Origin: Candidatus Leptovillus gracilis
GTDB taxonomy: Bacteria; Chloroflexota; Anaerolineae; Promineifilales; Promineifilaceae
DNA: 64,000 nucleotides
Reading direction: 5' to 3'
Assembly: GCA_016716065.1 (NCBI GenBank)
Contig: JADJXA010000002.1
Coordinates: 248,001-312,000 of the forward strand
How positions within the stretch are numbered: the stretch's first letter is position 1; every line of letters starts with the position of its first letter. Shown here in pieces: positions 1 to 6,965 of the stretch. The notes under the pieces were generated by a model that saw only the letters and a program-made list of their open reading frames with translations, did no database searches and was not told the origin of the DNA. Made by a program: the position numbers and the translations under genes.

Positions 1-665
1 GCGCGAGCCAGCCGGGCCGATTCGCGCATCAGGTCGGGGGTGACAGAGAAGGGGGAGCAGGGGGCCAGGACGATGCGCATCATGGCGTGGCGGCTGGCGT
101 CGTGGTAGGTTTCGATGAGGCGCTGGCTGTCTTTGAGGATGAAGGCTTCGTCTTCGGTGACGCGGTCGGGCGGCAGGCCGCCTTTGCTTTCGCCGAGGGA
201 CATGGAGCCGCGGGCGGCGTGGAAGCGCACGCCGATTTCTTGGGCGGCGCGAATCTGGCTGTCCAGGGTGCAGTCGTTGGGGAAGATGTAGAGGTGGTCG
301 CTGCTGGTGGTGCAGCCGGATAGGGCCAGTTCGGCCAGCCCGGTGAGGGTGCTGACGTAGATGGCTTCGTCGGTGAGGTTGGCCCAGATGGGGTAGAGGG
401 TTTTGAGCCAGGTGAAGAGGTCGGCGTCTTGGGCCAGGACGCGGGTGAGGGTCTGGTAGAGGTGGTGGTGGGTGTTGACGAGGCCGGGCAGGACGACGTG
501 TCCGGCCAGGTCGAGTACGGTGTCGGCGGTGGCGGGCAGGGCGGCGGTGGGGCCGACTTGTTGGATAACGTTGTCAACGACATAGAGGCCGCCGTTGGGG
601 ATTTCGCGGCGCTGGTCGTCCAGGGTGACGAGGACGGCCGTGTTTTTGACGAGTAATGTGCTCAT
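1..665 (-). CDS. 8-oxoguanine deaminase-like amidohydrolase (partial, C-terminus outside window)
   Basis: This is the N-terminal part (about 221 residues) of a metal-dependent hydrolase of the amidohydrolase superfamily. It reads from an ATG at 665 toward the left edge, where it is cut. The N-terminal beta-sandwich is followed by the metal-binding HxH motif (NTHHHLYQTL) near residue 65. The stretches SGCTTSSDHLYIFP and HAARGSMSLGESKGG closely match my memory of 8-oxoguanine deaminase and related aminohydrolases that remove an amino group from purine or triazine rings. Later metal ligands lie outside the window, so substrate identity is inferred. The gene diverges from the toxin-antitoxin region to its right. 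Confidence 0.8.
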   Translation of the reverse strand, partial: MSTLLVKNTAVLVTLDDQRREIPNGGLYVVDNVIQQVGPTAALPATADTVLDLAGHVVLPGLVNTHHHLYQTLTRVLAQDADLFTWLKTLYPIWANLTDEAIYVSTLTGLAELALSGCTTSSDHLYIFPNDCTLDSQIRAAQEIGVRFHAARGSMSLGESKGGLPPDRVTEDEAFILKDSQRLIETYHDASRHAMMRIVLAPCSPFSVTPDLMRESARLAR

Positions 666-1150
666 GTCAGGCTCCGACTCCTTTGTTAAAGCTGGTAAAT
701 ATGGGTGAGATAACTGTAGCACGGCCGTTGGGGGTTGGCAATGTGCAAGACGGTTGTGGGGTGGGAACGGGGAACGGCCGTTCCCCGTTCGTTTCAGTTT
801 TGTAGCCGCGATTTCATCATCGCGTTTGCTCCACCACACGAGAACGCGAAAAGGATTTCGCGGCCGCATCACTGGGATTACCGACTGCTGCAAAACCCTG
901 ATGATCCACACCATGCTGTTAACGTAACATCTCAATAAATCGGGGGAGCCTACGAGAGGTTTGTCGCTGTCGCCACGGTCGTCCTTAGCCCCGTTTACGG
1001 GGCGTCGTTTTTTAGCCTGGGGCTTTAGCTCCAGGCGCGGCCGACCACCGGCGACGACCCGCGCTAAAGCGCCGGTCTATAAAACAACGCCGGGTAAACC
1101 CGGCTTCTACCTCTTTGCCACCGATTGACCCCAAGATATTGGGAAGATAC
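666..1150. other. Intergenic region without a convincing gene
   Basis: I see no convincing coding sequence here. A 67-codon open frame (735-938, +) has no family resemblance and spans the hairpin at 777-798, which is centred on ACGGCCGT. The right part holds the REP-like hairpin array listed separately. Confidence 0.6.
987..1105. repeat. REP-like array of four GC-rich hairpins
   Basis: Several short inverted repeats follow one another. GCCCCG/CGGGGC (988-1003) has a TTTA loop. GCCTGG/CCAGGC (1015-1036) encloses GGCTTTAGCT. A GCGCTAAAGCGC palindrome lies near 1061-1072. GCCGGG/CCCGGC (1089-1103) has a TAAA loop. The shared TTTA/TAAA loops and repeated TTAGC or GCTAAAGC words suggest REP-type elements rather than a single terminator. 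No RAYT transposase is nearby. Confidence 0.6.
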
Positions 1151-1178
1151 CTGTTGACAAAGAAACAAAACGAAATAG

Positions 1179-1197
1179 ACTGGTCTTATACTGGTCT
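1179..1197 (+). promoter_or_regulatory. Promoter/operator of the Phd-VapC pair
   Basis: Two direct copies of ACTGGTCT (1179-1186 and 1190-1197), 11 bp apart, flank and overlap a -10-like TATACT (1187-1192). The ribosome binding site GAGGTGA lies at 1201-1207, before the ATG at 1211. Repeats over the -10 fit autorepression by the antitoxin complex. This is inferred from position. Confidence 0.5.
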
Positions 1198-1210
1198 GTT
1201 GAGGTGAATT

Positions 1211-1450
1211 ATGGAAACGATTGGCGTTTATGAGGCCAAAACCCATCTCCCCCAATTACTGGAACGTGTGTCCCGCGGTGACCGCATCACCATCACCAAA
1301 CACGGCGTGCCTGTGGCCGTCTTGCAGCCTTACGATCCTGACAAACAAATCAACGTGGCCGCAGTCATCGCCGAGCTGCGCGATTTCCGCGCGCAAAATC
1401 GGCTGGAAGACCTGACCATCCGCGGCATGATCGAGGAAGGCCGGCGGTAA
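1211..1450 (+). CDS. Phd/YefM-family antitoxin (VapB role)
   Basis: A 79-residue protein with the Phd/YefM N-terminal DNA-binding fold: METIGVYEAKTHLPQLLERV, then the RITITKHGVPVAVL strand region. The acidic C-terminal tail is of the kind that wraps around a toxin. The start is set by GAGGTGA three bases upstream. It ends one base before the PIN-domain gene, so the two form a typical type II toxin-antitoxin operon in which this protein neutralises the nuclease and represses the promoter. The assignment rests on fold-level similarity and on the neighbour. Confidence 0.85.
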   Translation: METIGVYEAKTHLPQLLERVSRGDRITITKHGVPVAVLQPYDPDKQINVAAVIAELRDFRAQNRLEDLTIRGMIEEGRR

Positions 1451-1451
1451 C

Positions 1452-1871
1452 ATGAACCCATCGTTTGTCGTGGACAACTCAATCGTGATGACCTGGTGTT
1501 TCCAGGACGAGGCGAACGATTATGCTGATGCCGTCCTGAACAGCCTGACAGATGCGGCGGCGATTGTGCCGTCCATCTGGCCGCTGGAAGTCCTCAATGT
1601 GCTGCTGGTCGCCGAGCGCTGTCAAAGGCTGCAACAGACGGATAGCGCGCGTTTTTTGGCTTTGTTGTCCCAACTCCCCATCGTCGTTGACCAGTCGCGC
1701 CTGGAAGGAAGAATGGGCGAGCTTTTAGCCCTGGGAAGGGCGAATCAGCTTTCGGGTTATGATGCCTCGTATTTGGAACTGGCCATGCGACAGGGAGTGC
1801 CTATTGCCACGTTAGATGAGAAGTTGATTGCCGCCGCAAGAAGTGTCGCTGTGCCTCTTTTCGCGGTGTAG
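1452..1871 (+). CDS. vapC: PIN-domain ribonuclease toxin (VapC family)
   Basis: A 139-residue PIN domain. The first acidic residue is in FVVDNSIVMTWCFQDE, a conserved Glu follows in SIWPLEVLNVL, and the later acidic cluster is YDASYLELA and IATLDEKL. These acidic residues would bind Mg or Mn for RNA cleavage, in VapC enzymes often of tRNA. Length is normal for the family. The start lies one base after the antitoxin stop, implying coupled translation. The cognate antitoxin is Phd-like rather than AbrB-like, a common swap. Confidence 0.88.
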   Translation: MNPSFVVDNSIVMTWCFQDEANDYADAVLNSLTDAAAIVPSIWPLEVLNVLLVAERCQRLQQTDSARFLALLSQLPIVVDQSRLEGRMGELLALGRANQLSGYDASYLELAMRQGVPIATLDEKLIAAARSVAVPLFAV

Positions 1872-1985
1872 CGGGGAAACGGCCGTTACCCCCGCAGCTC
1901 ACGAAATTTATCCAGGTGAAGGGATAGGAAACGGCCGTTTGGTTTTTCTCTAAGAATTTGAAAGAAGTTTGTGCCTGAATTATAG

Positions 1986-2004
1986 TGGTATAATAAATAT
2001 ACCA
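1986..2004 (+). promoter_or_regulatory. brnTA promoter with perfect operator palindrome over -10 and start codon
   Basis: TGGTATA (1986-1992), a 5-bp spacer and TATACCA (1998-2004) form a perfect inverted repeat. It contains the -10 TATAAT (1989-1994), preceded by the extended -10 TG at 1986-1987. The second arm ends at the A of the brnT start codon (2004). A start of transcription about 7 bases after the -10 leaves almost no 5' leader. BrnA is known as the DNA-binding autorepressor of such operons; its binding here is inferred. Confidence 0.6.
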
Positions 2005-2267
2005 TGTTCGATTTTGAGTTTGATAATTCCAAGAGTGAAACCAATCTTGCCAAGCACGGCATTGACTTTAATCAGGCTCAACTATTATGGGCTGATGCCG
2101 ATTTGCTGGAGATACCGGCCAGAACACAAGATGAACCGCGGTTTCTGGTGATTGGCAAAATTCATGATAAACATTGGTCGGCGGTTATTACCTATCGCGG
2201 GACAGTTATTCGCCTTATTTCAGTCAGGCGATCTCGACCGGAAGAGGTGGCTTTGTATGAAGGCTAA
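2004..2267 (+). CDS. brnT: BrnT family toxin
   Basis: An 87-residue RelE-like ribonuclease toxin of the BrnT family. Recognisable parts are FDFEFDNSKSETNLAKHGIDF at the N-terminus (the family's W/F-D-xxK-xxxN-xxKHG pattern) and VIRLISVRRSRPEEVALYE at the C-terminus. The coding region overlaps brnA by 11 bp, the usual toxin-first order. Translation appears to begin at or very close to the 5' end of the transcript, because the -10 box ends 10 bp before the ATG. BrnT cleaves mRNA and is inhibited by BrnA. Confidence 0.88.
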   Translation: MFDFEFDNSKSETNLAKHGIDFNQAQLLWADADLLEIPARTQDEPRFLVIGKIHDKHWSAVITYRGTVIRLISVRRSRPEEVALYEG

Positions 2268-2511
2268 AGATTTCGACGAAAAGTTTGACGTGGGTGAAGA
2301 TGTAACGGCGGACTTGGATTTGTCCAAGAAAAGGCGCGTACTTCACGAGCAAAAAAGGGTGAATGTGGATTTCCCCACCTGGATGATTGAGTCCCTGGAT
2401 AAAGAGGCGAGTCGGCTGGGTGTTACGCGCCAATCTATCATTAAAATATGGTTGGCCGAACGTTTGGAAGCGGCGTCTACGCGGCGCGCACTGGAATCTT
2501 CCATGGAATAG
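2257..2511 (+). CDS. brnA: BrnA family antitoxin
   Basis: An 84-residue antitoxin. The N-terminus is acidic and toxin-binding; the C-terminus has the ribbon-helix-helix DNA-binding pattern KRVNVDFPTWMIESLDKEASRLGVTRQ followed by SIIKIWLAERLE. I place the start at the ATG at 2257, inside the end of brnT, because homologues begin just before the acidic segment; an upstream in-frame start would add unrelated sequence translated within brnT. It should bind the TGGTATA/TATACCA palindrome ahead of brnT. Confidence 0.85.
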   Translation: MKAKDFDEKFDVGEDVTADLDLSKKRRVLHEQKRVNVDFPTWMIESLDKEASRLGVTRQSIIKIWLAERLEAASTRRALESSME

Positions 2512-2575
2512 GAGAAACGGCCGTTCCCCGTTCACTGTTGAAGGGTTGGTTGGGTCCGGCGCAGACTAAAGGTTG

Positions 2576-2604
2576 TTTGGCAAAGCAGTTGCCAGTGGTA
2601 TAAT
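2576..2604 (+). promoter_or_regulatory. tRNA-Leu promoter (extended -10)
   Basis: TATAAT at 2599-2604 is preceded by TGG (2596-2598), an extended -10, and ends 11 bp before the tRNA. A weak -35-like TTTGGC sits 17 bp upstream (2576-2581). Confidence 0.6.
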
Positions 2605-2615
2605 CACCGTTCGCC

Positions 2616-2697
2616 GGGGATGTGGCGGAATAGGCAGACGCGCATGACTTAGAATCATGTGCCGTAAGGCGTGTGGGTTCAAGTCCCTCCATCCCCA
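2616..2697 (+). tRNA. tRNA-Leu (anticodon TAG)
   Basis: The acceptor stem GGGGATG (2616-2622) pairs with CATCCCC (2690-2696), with discriminator A. The anticodon stem CATGA/TCATG encloses the loop CTTAGAA with anticodon TAG (2650-2652). The long variable arm is that of a class II tRNA, and the T-arm has GGTTCAAGTCC. CCA is not encoded. It would decode CUA and related CUN leucine codons. Confidence 0.97.
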
Positions 2698-2710
2698 TTT
2701 AAAACATGCA

Positions 2711-2737
2711 GCGTTGCTCCGGCAACGCATTTTTTTT
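2711..2737 (+). terminator. Rho-independent terminator of tRNA-Leu
   Basis: GCGTTGC (2711-2717), loop TCCG, GCAACGC (2722-2728), then A and eight T residues (2730-2737). Confidence 0.85.
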
Positions 2738-2769
2738 GTTGACGAAAATTTTTTAAGCGAGGTACACCT

Positions 2770-4173
2770 GTGACCCTGACAATTCATACAGAAGAAAATG
2801 ACCAACGACAAATGGCCGTAACGGTGGAAGTTGCCGAAGACCGCGTGCAGAAAGCGATGCGCGCCGCGGCGCGTAAGATGGCTAAGGATGCGTATATCCC
2901 TGGTTTTCGTAAAGGCAAAGCGCCGTATCAGGTGATTTTGCGCCGTGTGGGTGAAGAGGCGCTGCGCGCTGAAGCGATTGAAGATATGGTGCAAACGGTC
3001 TTTGAAGAGGCTTTGCAGCAAGCCGAGCTAGAGGTGTATGGGCAGCCGAGCCTGGACGATGTGGAACAGAACCCACTGGTCTATAAATTTACTGTCCCAT
3101 TAACGCCGACAGTTACTTTGGGCAATTACCGGGAACTGCGCCGCGAAGTCGTGGAGCCGGAAATCACCGAGGAAGCGGTTGCCGCAGCCCTGCACGCCAT
3201 TCAGGAACGCCACCAGACTGTGGAACCTGTGGAACGGCCGGCGACATTGGGCGATCTGGTGACGTTGTCTGGCGTGGGCAAACTGCTGGCGGTTGCCGCG
3301 GAAGAAGAGACGGTAGAGGGGGAAACGGCCGTTTCCCTGCCCGAAGAAACGCTGTTTGATGAGGAGCAGACGGAACTGATGCTCGACGCCAACGTCTTGT
3401 TCCCGGCTACGCCATTTGTGGAAAAAATTGTCGGGATGTCCGCTGGCGATGAAAAGTCATTCCGCTTTACTTTTTCGGCCGAATATGAAGATGCGCACCT
3501 GGCCGGACGAGAGGTGGCGTTCGATATTTCGCTGTTGGATGTGAAAAGCCGCACCTTGCCTGAGCTGGATGACGAACTGGCTAAATTAGAAGGGTCCTAT
3601 GAAACCCTGGAAGAGCTGCGTGATTCTGTGCGCGAGACTCTTCTGAAGCAGGCGCAGACCACCGCCAAGAATGACCTGGTTGAAATCGTAATCAGCGATC
3701 TGATGGAAGACGCCACGATAGTTTATCCGCCTACGGCCGTAGAGCTGGAAATTGACACCATGGTAGATTCGCTCAAAAGCCAGATCACCCGGTCCGGTTG
3801 GGAATGGGCAGATTATCTGCGCCTGCAAGGCATGGATGAAACAACAATCCGCGATCAGTTCCAGGAACCGGCCGTTACCCGTCTGGAGCGTCAGCTGGTC
3901 TTGCGCCAATTCATCTTTGACGAAAAACTGACCATCAACGCGGAAGATATTGACGCGCAAATTGACGAGCGCCTGCAAAGCTTCGGCGACAACCCGGAAC
4001 TGCTGCAAAGTATGCGCGATTACTTCTACAGCGGCTACGCCTTTGAGATGATCAGCTCGGAAATCCTGATGAACAAAGCCCACGAACGGATGAAAGCCGT
4101 GCTGCGCGGTGAAGCCCCAGACCTGGATTCATTAGAGATTGGTGATGCTGCTGCGGCCGACGAAGAGGAATAA
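2770..4173 (+). CDS. tig: Trigger factor (ribosome-associated chaperone, peptidyl-prolyl isomerase)
   Basis: A 467-residue protein with the three-part trigger factor layout. The N-terminal ribosome-binding domain carries the signature PGFRKGKAP at residues 44-52, which docks on ribosomal protein L23 at the exit tunnel. An FKBP-type isomerase domain follows (about 155-260; GDEKSFRFTFSAEYEDAHLAG), then the helical C-terminal arms, ending in an acidic tail. It begins with GTG, preceded by GCGAGG. Residues about 185-205 in the isomerase domain are an acidic stretch containing ETAVS, encoded at an ACGGCCGT site. It is followed by clpP, a common tig-clpP order, but clpX is not next. Confidence 0.97.
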   Translation: MTLTIHTEENDQRQMAVTVEVAEDRVQKAMRAAARKMAKDAYIPGFRKGKAPYQVILRRVGEEALRAEAIEDMVQTVFEEALQQAELEVYGQPSLDDVEQNPLVYKFTVPLTPTVTLGNYRELRREVVEPEITEEAVAAALHAIQERHQTVEPVERPATLGDLVTLSGVGKLLAVAAEEETVEGETAVSLPEETLFDEEQTELMLDANVLFPATPFVEKIVGMSAGDEKSFRFTFSAEYEDAHLAGREVAFDISLLDVKSRTLPELDDELAKLEGSYETLEELRDSVRETLLKQAQTTAKNDLVEIVISDLMEDATIVYPPTAVELEIDTMVDSLKSQITRSGWEWADYLRLQGMDETTIRDQFQEPAVTRLERQLVLRQFIFDEKLTINAEDIDAQIDERLQSFGDNPELLQSMRDYFYSGYAFEMISSEILMNKAHERMKAVLRGEAPDLDSLEIGDAAAADEEE

Positions 4174-4294
4174 CGCAAATCTTATAGAAGGTGAGTACAC
4201 TCTGCGACAGGCTGTGCACCATTTATCACCCTTGCATCATTTTCTCGGCGCGCCTGAATAGAGAAAGAGATGCCAACGAAAGGAAAACAGAAGG

Positions 4295-4897
4295 ATGAAT
4301 ATACCAACCTCTTTGGTTCCGATGGTCATAGAAACAACCGGGCGCGGCGAACGCGCCTTCGATATTTTTTCGCTGCTGCTCAAAGAACGCATTATCATTT
4401 TGGGCACACCGATTAATGATCAGATTGCCAATCTCACCGTCGCTCAACTGCTCTATCTGGCCCGCGAGGACCCCACCAAGCCAATTCGTATGTACATTAA
4501 CAGCCCTGGCGGCCAGGTCTACGCCGGCATGGCGATTTATGACACGATGCAGCAGGTGGAATGTCCGGTCTCGACGGTGGCTGTCGGCTTTACGGCCAGT
4601 TTTGGCACGATCTTGTTGACGGCCGGCACCAAAGGAATGCGTTATGCCCTGCCCCACGCCACCATTCACATGCACCAACCGCTGGGCGGCGCGCAAGGGC
4701 AGGCTTCCGACATTGCCATTCAGGCGCAAGAGATTTTGCGTCTGCGAACCACCTTGAATCAGGTACTCAGCCATCATACCGGTCAGACCGTAGAAAAAAT
4801 CACAGAAGATACAGACCGGGATTTGTACATGACAGCGCAGCAGGCCAAAGAGTATGGCCTGGTGGATGGTGTGTTGGAAAACCAGGCATCGAAATAA
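4295..4897 (+). CDS. clpP: ATP-dependent Clp protease proteolytic subunit
   Basis: A 200-residue serine peptidase that forms the two-ring ClpP chamber fed by ClpX or ClpA/ClpC. The catalytic triad is visible: Ser102 in GFTASFG, His127 in IHMHQPLGG and Asp176 in TDRDLYM. The nucleophile box normally reads GQAASMG, so GFTASFG is a variant, but the Ser and oxyanion glycines remain. The start follows a purine-rich AGGAAAACAGAAGG. It lies 121 bp after tig and ends in a strong terminator, so the pair may form one operon. Confidence 0.96.
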   Translation: MNIPTSLVPMVIETTGRGERAFDIFSLLLKERIIILGTPINDQIANLTVAQLLYLAREDPTKPIRMYINSPGGQVYAGMAIYDTMQQVECPVSTVAVGFTASFGTILLTAGTKGMRYALPHATIHMHQPLGGAQGQASDIAIQAQEILRLRTTLNQVLSHHTGQTVEKITEDTDRDLYMTAQQAKEYGLVDGVLENQASK

Positions 4898-4935
4898 AAA
4901 TTTGGCAGTTTACCGGTAGACGGCCGTGCAGCACA

Positions 4936-4967
4936 AGCGCCTCCTTGTCAGAGGGGGCGCTTTTTTT
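4936..4967 (+). terminator. Rho-independent terminator of clpP
   Basis: AGCGCCTCCT (4936-4945) pairs with AGGGGGCGCT (4952-4961, one G-T pair) around TGTCAG, followed by a run of seven T. Confidence 0.9.
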
Positions 4968-4981
4968 ATTTTCCGGTAAAC

Positions 4982-5010
4982 TTGCCATTGATTGATACAC
5001 TACTTATAAT
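4982..5010 (+). promoter_or_regulatory. Sigma-70-type promoter of the Calx-beta protein gene
   Basis: TTGCCA (4982-4987), 17-bp spacer, TATAAT (5005-5010). The ribosome binding site GAGGTGAT follows at 5029-5036. Confidence 0.75.
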
Positions 5011-5037
5011 TTTGATTATCTTTATTGCGAGGTGATT

Positions 5038-6858
5038 ATGGATCGATCCCACTGGCGTCGTGTCAATCGGCTCCTGATGACAGGCGGGCTGACTGTGCTA
5101 TTTCTGGCGGTCTTATTCTCGATCCAACTTGCCGCAACCTCCACCCCCACCACTTCCGCCCAAACCTTGCCACAGGTCTTTTTTTCCAGCGCGTCGGTAG
5201 ACGTCGCTGAAAACATTGGCGTCTTTAATATCGTTGTGGCTCGCACTTTAGTGACTGCCACCCAGACGGTGCGCGTGAATTACCAATCTTTTTCTGGTTC
5301 AGCCACCGGCAATGGTGTGGACTTCACCAATGTGAGCGGCGTGTTGGAGTTCCCAACGAATGTCGCCACTCGGACTATCGCCATTACGATCATAGACGAT
5401 TCCATTGATGAACCGAACGAGTTCTTCTATGTTGAACTGCTAAATCCGATCAACGCCACATTAGGAACCCCTTCGCGCATCACCATTACCATCCTGGACA
5501 ACGATCTCCCTTCCGCCCCGACAGCCACGCCTGGCGGCGTGATTCTGCTGGATGAATACGAGCCAAATAACAGCTTCCGTGAAGCGTTTGCCCTGGGCGT
5601 TGGCCTTTCGGCCTGCCGCTCCACGTTTTGGCCGGTGGGCGACGTGGATTATTTTCGCTTTTTCGCCAAAAGTGGCTCGCGTTATCGCATCGCCACCAGG
5701 GACCTGGTGGTGGGGATAGATACGCTGCTGCGGGTGTATGATCCACAAGGCAATTTGCTGGCGCAAAATGACGACATAGACGTGACTACCCGGCGTTCGC
5801 AGGTGGAGATAACGGCCGGTTCAGAAGGGTTTTATTTCGCCTACGTCGAAAACAAAGACCCATCGGACCCCACCGGACGGACGTATTGCCTGGAAGTGCT
5901 GGAAGTAGCCCAACCAACGGCCACACCTTCGCAAACGCCTATCGCCGGGGCTGACGCTTGTGAGTTTAACAGCACATTGCAGTATGCCTGCCTCATCGGT
6001 GTGGGGTTGGTCTATAACCTCAGCTTTGTGCCTACTTTGGGCAGTTTGCAAGACACCGATTACTTCCGGCTGTGGATGAAGGCGGGGTTGGAATATACGT
6101 GCGAGACGCTGAATCTGTCGCCTTATGCCGATACCAATATGATATTTCTGGATGGTAACGGCCGTGATTTTAACCCCAACCTGGGCAACGACGACAAAGC
6201 GCCGGGTGATAGAGGCAGCAAACTCAGCATCCGCGCCCCCTACACCGGCTATTTGTCTGTGGTAGTTGGTCCGGTGAACCCGCCACTTTACGATGAGTCG
6301 CCGCTGCACACCTATGATTTGTTGTGTACGGAACAAGTTGTCACTCCCACACCTGCGCCAACAGCCACCAATACGCCAGCGCCGTCGTTCCCTGGTAGCG
6401 GCAGCGGTGGCCCGGTCGCCACGCCAACCTCGTTTGCCGAAACGCCGTTCCCCACCGTGACGCCGATTGACTTCAACTCCATATTCCAGACGCTGACACC
6501 GCCACCGCCGCCCAATGTTGAGATTCTGCCGTTGCCAACGGCGACGCCAGCCTCCGGTGGGCAGCGCACTGTCTCGGTGAACGTGACGCTTTTTTATGAC
6601 AGCAATAACAATTACATGCCGGAATTGACGGAAGGTATTGTGGATACGGCCGTTGCCCTTTACGACAACAACACCGGCCAATTGTTAGCCTTTGGCTACA
6701 CCAACGAAGCGGGTATGATCCGCTTTGACGCCATTGTCACCTCCGGGGCACTGCGCGTTGTGGTGCCGTTTTTGAATTACAGCCAGGTCGTCCTGGGCGA
6801 TGATTCCAACATCCTCATTCGGGTTGCTCCACAACCATTGCCAGGGGGAATCCCCTAG
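5038..6858 (+). CDS. Secreted protein with Calx-beta, PPC-like and SdrD_B-like domains
   Basis: A 606-residue exported protein. An N-terminal signal or anchor segment (LLMTGGLTVLFLAVLFSIQLA) is followed by a Calx-beta-like domain (about 45-155; VDVAENIGVFNIVVAR and IDDSIDEPNEFFYVEL). Two pre-peptidase C-terminal (PPC)-like beta-sandwich domains follow: EYEPNNSFREAFAL with GDVDYFRFFAKSG, then a second around DTDYFRLWMKAGLEY. After a Pro/Thr/Ala-rich linker comes an SdrD_B-like domain (VNVTLFYDSNNNYMPELTEG). No catalytic domain is visible; adhesion or surface display is plausible. I chose ATG 5038 over the in-frame GTG 5032, because GTG would lie within the Shine-Dalgarno itself. Confidence 0.8.
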   Translation: MDRSHWRRVNRLLMTGGLTVLFLAVLFSIQLAATSTPTTSAQTLPQVFFSSASVDVAENIGVFNIVVARTLVTATQTVRVNYQSFSGSATGNGVDFTNVSGVLEFPTNVATRTIAITIIDDSIDEPNEFFYVELLNPINATLGTPSRITITILDNDLPSAPTATPGGVILLDEYEPNNSFREAFALGVGLSACRSTFWPVGDVDYFRFFAKSGSRYRIATRDLVVGIDTLLRVYDPQGNLLAQNDDIDVTTRRSQVEITAGSEGFYFAYVENKDPSDPTGRTYCLEVLEVAQPTATPSQTPIAGADACEFNSTLQYACLIGVGLVYNLSFVPTLGSLQDTDYFRLWMKAGLEYTCETLNLSPYADTNMIFLDGNGRDFNPNLGNDDKAPGDRGSKLSIRAPYTGYLSVVVGPVNPPLYDESPLHTYDLLCTEQVVTPTPAPTATNTPAPSFPGSGSGGPVATPTSFAETPFPTVTPIDFNSIFQTLTPPPPPNVEILPLPTATPASGGQRTVSVNVTLFYDSNNNYMPELTEGIVDTAVALYDNNTGQLLAFGYTNEAGMIRFDAIVTSGALRVVVPFLNYSQVVLGDDSNILIRVAPQPLPGGIP

Positions 6859-6893
6859 TGGCAGGTAGCAGAAGGCAGTATCCACTTTTCTGT

Positions 6894-6956
6894 ACAGTGA
6901 ACTGTTCACCGTTTACTGGTCACTGATGACTGGATACTGATGACTGGATACAGACC
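6894..6956. repeat. Word-repeat element (CTGGATACTGATGA type)
   Basis: Short words built on CACTG, ACTGG and GATACTGATGACTGGATAC repeat between two genes. GTGAACTGTTCAC forms a palindrome. It belongs to the same general class as the GAACACTGA elements at 16951 and 41114. Confidence 0.6.
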
Positions 6957-6965
6957 ACTGCCAGG

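Noticed and set aside
777..798. Hairpin GGGGAACGGCCGTTCCCC as a terminator
   Set aside because: No T run follows; it is an ACGGCCGT-centred palindrome.
735..938. 67-codon open frame between amidohydrolase and toxin-antitoxin genes
   Set aside because: No family resemblance, it crosses a palindrome, and no ribosome binding site is evident.
1154..1192. TTGACA at 1154 as the -35 of the Phd-VapC promoter
   Set aside because: The spacing to TATACT (1187) is 27 bp, too long.
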